Of a stretch of DNA of 64,000 bases, positions 56,501-64,000 are shown piece by piece; the stretch's first letter is position 1, and every line of letters starts with the position of its first letter. The stretch is from assembly GCA_023078685.1 (NCBI GenBank), contig JALGAS010000001.1, positions 744,001-808,000 on the forward strand. The letters run 5' to 3'. Source of the stretch: Neopestalotiopsis rosae. Its lineage: Eukaryota > Ascomycota > Sordariomycetes > Amphisphaeriales > Sporocadaceae. The notes under the pieces are model-generated. The model saw nothing but the letters and a program-made list of their open reading frames with translations, had not been told where the DNA came from and searched no databases. The position numbers were made by a program, and so were the translations under genes.

Positions 56501-57029
56501 GATAAAACCGTGTTGCAGTCTGTCAGTTTGAGGAGCTGCACAATCGCCGGGCTGGGAAGTCGCGTGGAAATGAAAACCACGGTATAACCCAGGCGGAACA
56601 GCGCAAAGGTGGTGGCAATGACATGGAACCCAGACTGCGCTAGAATGCCTATAACGGGCGGTTTCGTCAGGGACGGATCCTGTATTGACCCGCCATGGTT
56701 AGTGCTAGAACAACTAGAGCCCGCAAGCAAAGAGCCAGCAAGCCGTTTTGGCAGTTTTCCCTGCAGGGAGCGCCAAAGCTTACCACTTCCGACAGGCCGA
56801 GCTGCTTGAGCTTTTGTGCCGCGGCATCGGCGTAGAGGTCGCAGCTCTTTGCGCTGTGCTCTTCAAAGTCTAGGAGGCCCTCGTTGGGATAGCCCAGCAT
56901 GGGCAGATCCCCCATCTCCTCGGCGCGCGCCCGGATCAGCTCATCTATCGTCGCGAGCGGAGGCTTTGATGTGTCCACATGCTGAGATGCGCTGAAGTCT
57001 ATGCTTCCGATCGCTATGGGTGGAGACAT
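53593..57029 (-). CDS. NRPS-like adenylation-thiolation-reductase enzyme
   Basis: Five exons, 56784-57029, 55934-56679, 54866-55874, 54111-54797 and 53593-54045, encode 1046 residues. The adenylation domain (about 1-500) shows IILHSSGSTGLPKP (A3), NYGSTETG (A5), FRTRDLF (A7) and a late DKNTFIRLATYKKF with the A10-type Lys. The thiolation domain carries Ser582 in FAAGVDSLMCIQLRN. The C-terminal reductase (from about 668) begins LLTGATGGLGAHMLAQL, the NADPH-binding GxxGxxG, then VIHSAWAVNFN and the catalytic pair in GYGRSKYVGE. There is no condensation domain. It activates a carboxylic acid, loads it as a thioester and reduces it to an aldehyde or alcohol, as in alpha-aminoadipate reductase-like or carboxylic acid reductase-like enzymes. 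The absence of an N-terminal Lys2 extension and the adjacent monooxygenase favour secondary metabolism. Confidence 0.92.
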
Positions 57030-57451
57030 CTTGAACTGGAACTGACAAAAGCAACCGCGAGATTCACGAAACGGGAAAAGTCAGACTCTGGGTCGATCTA
57101 AGTAGAGAGCGTTGGACATCTAGTGTCGATTTGAGTTTTCCAAGTCATTGGCGAGTCTTTAAATAGGCAGTATGACAAAGAGGAGGTCATTCAACTGATC
57201 GTGTACAGTATCCGAATGTTGAAACATACTGTGTTGAAATCGCAGACCTGAAATCGGATATGCATTTCCACGGCAAAATGATTGGTTGCGAATAACCGAA
57301 TACTGATTGATTGGTTCCAATTCAGCTTCTACAGTAGAGCAGCGTACTATATTGATAGCTATAGGAGGAAAGACTTGAGTCCGACCTCGTGTAATCATTT
57401 GCCTTTTTGAGAGAGGGTGAATAGAGCCATGCCTAGCTATTTCCTTGCCCT
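57030..57451. other. Promoter region of the NRPS-like gene and 3' flank of the next gene
   Basis: No frame with coding character. It contains the leader of the NRPS-like gene; TTTAAATAG at 57157-57165 could be a TATA-like element for it. Confidence 0.4.
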
Positions 57452-58590
57452 CTACTGACAGAAGCCCCTCACACCCACGGACCAAAAATAGTATTCGAAC
57501 TCGAATGTCGTGTCAGACGAGAACGTATCATTTGTATGGGAGCACGTATGTAAGTCGAAATCCTCGTAATAGCTATTCCATCCAGTACAGGTCGGGTCGA
57601 CAACACAGAGCTCGTGACAAGTATACTCGGTACGGGAGCTGGGAACGTAATACCACGAGACATTGGCGCCGACAGCTTGGTCGCTGCACCTAACCAAGAA
57701 GTTGTCGGCACATACTCTAGGCTCCTCGCCACTGGGACATATGTATCTCTGATTTGGTGCTCCGGTAGCGGTCGGCGTAGTGGTCGTTGTAATCGTTGTT
57801 ACCGCTGGGCGAGTGAATGTTGACGTCGGCGTTACGCAGCTCGTTGCTGCAGTAGCTGAGAACGTTACGGGCGCACAGTTTGTATCAGAAGCATCAGCCG
57901 AGCCCCTGTTCACAATGGCTAGGTCAAAATAGCCGGTAGTGCAATCTGATGAGTTGAACCGTGTCAGCTTATTCGCTCTAGATAGTGTTGGAGGATGTGA
58001 TATATTATCGAGCTTGAAGTAAATGAATAGGTATTTCTAGTAATAAGTTGCAGAATCAGAAGTTTTCATCTCAGACGATACTCCTGGAGATACTGATATA
58101 GACTGAGCGAGAACATTTGCGAACACTTACATCCAATGTAATTTGAAGAATTGGTCGGGTGAGCAAAGGTAAATAGCCCACTGTTGCTCAGCTCGCACGT
58201 GAGCGCAACATATTCTGTGCCATGTCCCTCCTGTAGTTCTGAATACGTTTCAAATTCGATTGCAGAGGAAAGTCCATCGCGGTAGCCGGATGCAATAAGT
58301 CCATTATGATCTGGAAAACTGTCATAGTCGATCAGCCTGCCAGTGCTAGTATCCAGATGCAGCTTCGTTGCCGCTGCACTGGAGTTCGCGAGTCGCCCCG
58401 CAGTGTAAAAGAGGTCGTCGTAGACATTGAAGAATCCCGCTTGTGTGCCATTCGCAAAATGGCCGAACAGAGTGAAGCAGTCTGGTGATACTGATGGCGG
58501 CTGTGGCGGCGGCGGCGATACGTGGTAGCCAGCCGAGACCATAGATGCCGCTACGGCTACTACCAGAAGTATTGGTTTGAGGAAAGCCAT
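57452..58590 (-). CDS. Secreted orphan protein, Thr/Pro-linker type
   Basis: Two exons, 58131-58590 and 57452-57945, encode 317 residues over a 185-nt intron. A signal peptide (MAFLKPILLVVAVAASMVSAG) precedes a short Pro stretch (PPPPQPPS), then a domain of about 130 residues with many N-glycosylation motifs and few Cys. A Thr-rich linker (TTITTTTTPTATG) follows, and then a Cys-rich end (YICPS, RVCADN, VRCSDQ, YTCHELCVVDPTCTGW, HTCSH). The Cys spacing of the last part recalls PAN/Apple-type or small carbohydrate-binding modules, but I cannot place it. A TATA-like TATAAATAT lies about 102 bp upstream at 58692-58700. It is probably an extracellular wall or adhesion protein. Confidence 0.68.
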
Positions 58591-61052
58591 TAGGAAGAGT
58601 TCTTATTTCATTTGGAGAGAAAACGTGCAGACTCTTGAGAAGGCAAAGAACACCAGGAAAGATGCCATCGAGGTCAATTACTCCGCCATCCATATTTATA
58701 CGTTGACGATATTGAACGGCAACTACTGAGACCAAACTGCATGTTTGTACCACAGCTCGATAGAACTTTTCAGAGTATAGAGTCAGCCAATCACAGCTCT
58801 GTAGGCTTTTACATTGCTTGCCAAACAGAGAAGAAAGCGCCTTCTTGAAGATCCGTGTTTCGAAGTCTCAGCCACACGGGCGACATGGTTCGTCTTGGAG
58901 GCGGCCCTTGCTGGATCGAGCTGTTACTGAGACCAGTCACTGTGGGAATAGAATCCGGGGAAATAATTAAGAGTTGTGTCGTGAGCCGAGCCTAACTACT
59001 CCGGGCGCTCGCACCAATGAAATGCGACAAGAAGCGAGCCAAGTATAACTCGGAGACATAAAGGCTGAGAGGTTTACCCCTTTGCCCCTCCGTAATTTTA
59101 TTGATGAAGATCGCTCTGGAGAAGCGGGAGATGTCGCCTCTTCCCACCAGACATAGCATCTAGAGGGCCTCAAAGAAGCCTTTCAAGCCCATTGAAAGAG
59201 GAAAATTAGTGGTGCTAAGAACGTCAGAGACTATCGGCTCATGGTAGCAGCGCGAAATGACGGGAATTATTCAGTGATCAGGAAAAAATTTGGACTTTGC
59301 CATTGTCACTACTGGAACAATTGAGCGTCTCGCCAAATTACCTTTATGCCTGCCGCGGTCAGAAGCCAAGCATGCCAAGAGTATGGGTCGGGTTCAAAGC
59401 CACGGAAGTTTGAAGATCATTCGCGGCTTGAAATGATGGCACGGGATTTTTCCTGCGTTCCATGGCATCGGAAGAGACTCCGAAACGACGAAAAGCTCCA
59501 TCCAGCCAAGCTTTTCTTTCTAGGAAAAAAAAAAAAAAAAAAAAAAAAGGTCCAGAAATGCGGACTATTTATATGTGATGTAATTGCCCGCGCAGATGTC
59601 GGTCAACGCTTTGCCAGCAAGACTAAAGTTTCATGGAAATGATTGATATAATTAAGTAATGATTGCAATGATACAAATGCCCATGTCACTTCTTGAAGTT
59701 TTATGCATGGGTTCGAAAGCTTACGACAGCGTGAAGGAATTTCCATTGAGTCCTGCTGTGACATAGACTAGCTTTGTGGTATGTCCCGATTGCAACATGA
59801 GTTGCGAGCGGCTTCGAGAAATTTGCCTTGTCGACAGCCGCAGATTCTATTTTACTCCAGCAATTTTTGTGAGATTAAAAACTGTTTGTATCACAGCAAT
59901 TTCCGTCCGCAACACGCACCATAGGTGGGTCAAACAAATTGCCAACGTCGGGGGATGGCAAAGAAAGTTTGTCGAGTCAAGTCTTCTGTTTTTGACAAGT
60001 GCGGGCAATCTTTGTATAGGTCTGAGACCGGTAATATATAGCTGCCCACTGCGAGAGACGCAAATACTGTGTCATAGGACAGCTTTGACCCAAGTGGGCT
60101 TGGTACATACCTAGGTATACATCTATCTATTCGCTATATGAGCAGTCTGACGTGAAGCAAGCCAAATAGCAAAATCTTGGCAAATTGACTACCAGCCTTG
60201 GCCATGACGTTAGGGGAACTTCTCCATCACTGCCTCAAATGACCAGCGCAAAATAGATTTATTTTTGCCCACTTCATTTGTTGATATGGTTGGCTTTTGA
60301 GCCGAGCCGGCTATTAGCCAAACACCGACATTTGCTCTCTTATCAGCGCTGACAAGTGTGTGGCGGCTGTGGGAGGCCCACCATCTCGGCACATGCAGGA
60401 CGCGATGTTGGAGAGACTCAAAAGCCACTTGCATCTGGGGCTTTCCTTGCTGATTTGTAGAATGATTATTATGATATGAGTACAGCAAGATGGGCTCAGA
60501 GCAAACGTAAAGATAGCAGGAGCACTTCAAGCACAACACCAGGTTATATTCACTCCGGCTGCTAGATAGTGTTGGGTCTCTCCACTATTGCTCTGATGGG
60601 AGCAAAACAAAAAGAAAAGGGCAGCTAATGAGAAGGACTAATGTTAAAATGACTTGCAGATGTGCCATCAAATCCATAAGAGCCAAAAAGTCGTTTCCAG
60701 CTTCGCATCATGCACAAAAAGCTTGCTGAGCTTGTTCGCATTGCTTCTTCTTCTGCAGATCAAGATAAGGATATGTCAACTCTTATTATTCGCCCACCAC
60801 GCCTCTTTGTTTTGCCCATGGATAACAGTAATCGCTGCGACGCTGCATAATGCGGGATGTCGAATGTGGATGCCTGTCAATCTACCAGTAGCCTGAGGGC
60901 ACCTTCCCATTCCCTTGAGGTAGATCGTGGATAAAAGGCCATGCTCTGCCCCTCAAGTCCATCCTCCTCTTCCTAAACTTCAAGCTCAGCTGCTTTTGAC
61001 ATCATTGATACCACTACTTTCTGGGAGATCTCACCAAATTCGCATCAGCAAC
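58591..61052. other. Intergenic, 2.5 kb, no supported gene
   Basis: Promoter of the orphan protein at the low end and a C/T-rich leader of the dynamin gene near 60950-61050. A 24-A run lies at 59525-59548. No coding frame was accepted. Confidence 0.5.
59525..59548 (+). repeat. A24 homopolymer
   Basis: An uninterrupted run of 24 A. It has no coding partner or target-site duplication that I can see, so it may be a simple slippage tract. Confidence 0.7.
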
Positions 61053-63554
61053 ATGGTTGTTACCACTCTTCATACCAAGGTCCTAGACGACCTTTGCTGC
61101 AAGGGGCGTCTGGATCTCATGGACTCCATCGATACTCTTCGCTCTCAGGGCATCAATCATTTTGTTTCTCTTCCCCAGATCATTGTTTGTGGAGATCAAT
61201 CTTCGGGCAAAAGTTCTGTTCTTGAAGCTATATCTGGGGTCTCATTTCCCATCAAGAGTAACCTCTGTACTCGTTTCCCCACAGAGCTCGTCTTGCGCCG
61301 GACGGCCCAGACCGGTGCTAGTGTTTCCATCGTACCTCACCACTCGAGGCCCGATGCCGAGAAGACGGCGCTTGCGGGCTTTCACGAAGTACTTCAGAGC
61401 TTTGAAGGCCTATCGGGTCTTATCGAAGCTGCCAAGTCGGCAATGGGTATCACAACCCATGGGAAAGCCTTTTCGAGAGATCTGCTTCGAGTCGAGATTT
61501 CGGGGCCGGATCGACCTCATCTCACCATCGTGGACCTGCCAGGGCTGATCCATTCCGAGACCAAGAGTCAGTCTGCATCAGATGTTGGCTTGATCCAAGA
61601 GGTTGTGGAGTCTTACATGAAAGAACCAAGAAGTATCATCTTGGCTGTCGTCTCGGCCAAGAACGACTTCGCGAACCAGGTGATACTGAAGCTGGCTCGC
61701 TTCGTGGACCCTACAGGCACTCGTACACTTGGTGTGATTACCAAACCCGATACTTTGTATCCGGGTTCTGGGACCGAGTCACAATACATTTCCCTGGCTC
61801 GGAATCAAGAGGTCGAATTCCGCTTAGGCTGGCATGTTCTCAAGAACCTGGACTCGGAGGCAAGCTATGAACCACTGATGAAACGGGATGAACGTGAGGC
61901 TGAGTTCTTCGCCGGTGGCATTTGGAGAGACCTGCCAGCGTCACTATTGGGCATTGGACAGTTGCGCAATCGATTGAGCAAAGTGCTCTTGAATCATATC
62001 ACCGAAGAACTACCCGGCTTGATTGAAGAGATTGAGATGAAGCGCGATAGCTGTCGAGATAAGCTTGAGAAGCTCGGTGTACCCAGAGAAACTTTACAAG
62101 AGCAACAGCTACACATGATTGGCATCAGCGAGTCATTCCAACGACTTGTGCGAAGTGCCGTCGATGGAAACTGGGATGATCCCTTCTTCAGCGATGAGCA
62201 GTCATCTCATGGCTATGAGCGTCGTATTCGATCCCTCGTGCAAAATCTGAATGAAGAATTTGCGAGAGTCCTGGCTAGACAGGGCCATCGTCGTCAAATT
62301 GTTGACGACAAAGACGAATCCACACCAGAGGTGTGCATTAGTGTCAGTCGGGATGAGTTCATCGACTACATTCGCGAAAAGATACGCACTTCACGTGGGC
62401 GAGAGCTTCCTGGTTTGTTCCATCCCATGGTCGTTGCGGATGTGTTCCGCGAGCAAGCAGGGCCGTGGGAGGCACTAGCCAGAAAACACGTTCGTGCGTG
62501 CTGGAAAGCATGCCGGGAATTCCTCAAACACGTTGTTGGTCATGTGGCTGATACCGCGACATCATCCGCCATCAATCGTAAGATATTACAGCCTGCCATG
62601 GACTCGATCCTAGCGGCACTCGATACAAAGACTGATGAGATCTTGGCACCTCATCAAAAGAGCCATCCTATTACATACAATCACTATTTCACAAGCACTA
62701 TCCAAAGTATGAGAGGGGAAAGGGACCACTCGTGTACGACAAAGATAGTCACAGGATTCTTCGGTCTCGGAGGTCTTGAGTTCAAGGAACTGGATTCTGT
62801 TTACCTATCGGGGCCCTACGACCTGAGAAATCTGATCACGCGAGTAGTCGAATCTCGTGTTGAACCAGACATGCACCGATTTGCCGCATCAGAGGTGTTG
62901 GACCGTATGGATGCATACTACAAGGTACGTGCAAGTATCTATTCATATGGTCTTTGATTTGATCATAACCTTTCCTACTAGGTCGCAATGAAGCGTTTCT
63001 TGGATGAAGTTGCTGTTCAGGTAATCGAGGAAGTACTTATGTCTGGTCTATCGGATATACTCTCCCCAATGAAGATCTTCACGATGCCTGTTGAAATGAT
63101 CGCTCGAGTCGCCGGTGAGAATGAGGATGCACGGGCGCAGAGACATCAGTTCGAGAAGCAATTTGCGGTATTAATCAAGGGCATCGAAGTCTGCAAAGAA
63201 TTCGTGGTGTTCAAAGACAATGGTAAGCGGCAGTTTTCGGTCCCCACCGGCCTGATAATATCATGTGTATTGACTTCTGTCATGGCAGATACAGTGCAAC
63301 TTTCAATGGAGGAAGAAGAAAGTGAGGGTGAAGAGGAACAACCCGATGCTACTTATAGCAACACACCCGAAGATTCTGCCTTGGGTTACTCAAATAATCC
63401 AACTCCATTGGTAACAGAGACCTCGTCTCACTCACCACCAGCGGCCGAAGCCACAGAGCCGAACGAAGAACCCACCATTGTTGAGGACGACGAATGGACG
63501 TCCAGCAAGGCAGCAATCAAGAAGAAGGAAAAGAGGAAAAAGATAACATTCTAG
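61053..63554 (+). CDS. Dynamin-family large GTPase (Mx-like)
   Basis: Three exons, 61053-62924, 62982-63222 and 63289-63554, encode 792 residues. The start is the first true ATG (MVVTTLHTKV). The GTPase domain carries G1 GDQSSGKSS (residues 47-55), the switch I region with CTRFPTEL, G3 DLPG in VDLPGLIHS, and G4 TKPD in VITKPDTLYPG. The middle/stalk region follows, and the last exons supply a GED-like region (YYKVAMKRFLDEVAVQVIEEVL), then a long acidic tail (EEEESEGEEEQP) and a basic end (KKKEKRKK). No PH or Pro-rich domain is present. This fits the fungal group related to Mx proteins, not the Dnm1 or Vps1 core set. It is a likely membrane-remodelling or defence-like GTPase; its function is unknown. 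The second intron is 66 nt and would read through in frame if retained. Confidence 0.92.
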
Positions 63555-64000
63555 GATGAGCCTGAGCTCTGAAGCCGTCATCACGACAACGCCAATGTTG
63601 GATATACACGATTTGGTTGGCGATGAATTGTGTAGGTGGTCTAGGACTGGCCGATTTGGCCGTGAATACTCCGTGATCCTTACTTTCTGGGGAAATTTAT
63701 CTGTAACGTTGACGAGATATCAAATCGGAGCGCGCTTTGCCTTGCTTTCCATCACGTGCAGGAGGCGAAACCATGATCGAGAATGTGGCGTAACAGTAGT
63801 TACTGTTTCCATGCGGTGGCATGGATCCTTGATATTGGTGATCCATGCACACTGTATGTTGGTCACACTGATCTGTGTGGTCGGGGGTCAAGATACCACG
63901 CTGAAATGGATGCGGAACTATCATATCAATCGACGCCTCTGCTCTCATTCATACTTAAAAAGGCCTTTTGGAATTCAAGACAGCTTCTGCGTATATAGTC
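63555..64000. other. 3' flank, no gene seen before window end
   Basis: Short frames only, with no motif; the window ends in non-coding DNA. Confidence 0.5.

Noticed and set aside
59346..59642. Plus-strand frame through the A24 tract (poly-Lys)
   Set aside because: The long Lys run comes from a homopolymer; no coding signal on either side.
1..64000. CRISPR arrays, operons or bacterial-type phage elements
   Set aside because: The window is clearly fungal nuclear DNA; no direct-repeat/spacer array or polycistronic layout was seen.

Overview
The window is chromosomal DNA of a filamentous ascomycete, most likely a Sordariomycete such as a member of the Hypocreales. That placement is inferred from gene types and architecture; no marker gene confirms it. 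Supporting signs are short GT-AG introns of about 50-130 nt with (T)GCTAAC/CTGAC branch sites, monocistronic genes on both strands, a heterokaryon-incompatibility (HET) gene, an NRPS-like reductase, a fungal rhodopsin-like 7TM protein, and small secreted proteins. Splice models were built by eye. Every proposed multi-exon CDS keeps phase at each junction and has a length divisible by three.

Layout. 1-7 kb: 3' part of a secreted arylsulfatase (+), then on the minus strand a Vps62-family protein, an F-box protein and a small membrane protein, separated by decayed duplicated segments. 7.7-15.7 kb: a secreted amidase (-), a rhodopsin-like 7TM protein (-), a secreted type-B carboxylesterase (+) and a thioesterase-like protein (-). 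16-18 kb: a single-exon HET protein (-). 18-22.8 kb: gene-poor, with one small secreted protein, a tRNA-Pro(UGG) with intron, a decayed copy of it, and a degenerate dispersed repeat. 22.9-32.1 kb: a large orphan protein with a GIY-YIG-like segment and a Cys cluster (-), a proline-rich orphan (+), gene-poor DNA, then a secreted lipocalin-like protein (+). 33.6-42.5 kb: Pom33/TMEM33 (+), a PTEN-type phosphatase (+), a phytanoyl-CoA dioxygenase-like enzyme (+) and a DUF3712-like membrane protein (-). 44.2-47.4 kb: a 1029-residue secreted protein made of 19-residue modules. 48-58.6 kb: a small secreted protein, an FAD monooxygenase and an NRPS-like A-T-R reductase in tandem (-), then a secreted orphan (-). 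61-63.6 kb: a dynamin-family GTPase (+).

How the genes relate. Most are independent transcription units. The one plausible functional group is the monooxygenase plus NRPS-like reductase at 51.1-57.0 kb, which resembles a minimal secondary-metabolite cluster. Several products (arylsulfatase, amidase, carboxylesterase, lipocalin-like and small secreted proteins) have signal peptides and probably act outside the cell.

The most unusual object is the protein at 44234-47391. Residues 249-1008 are exactly 40 tandem 19-residue modules of three types (A, B, C), arranged (ABC)x6, (AABC)x2, A7BC, A3BC with no register slip. I do not recognise a described family for it.
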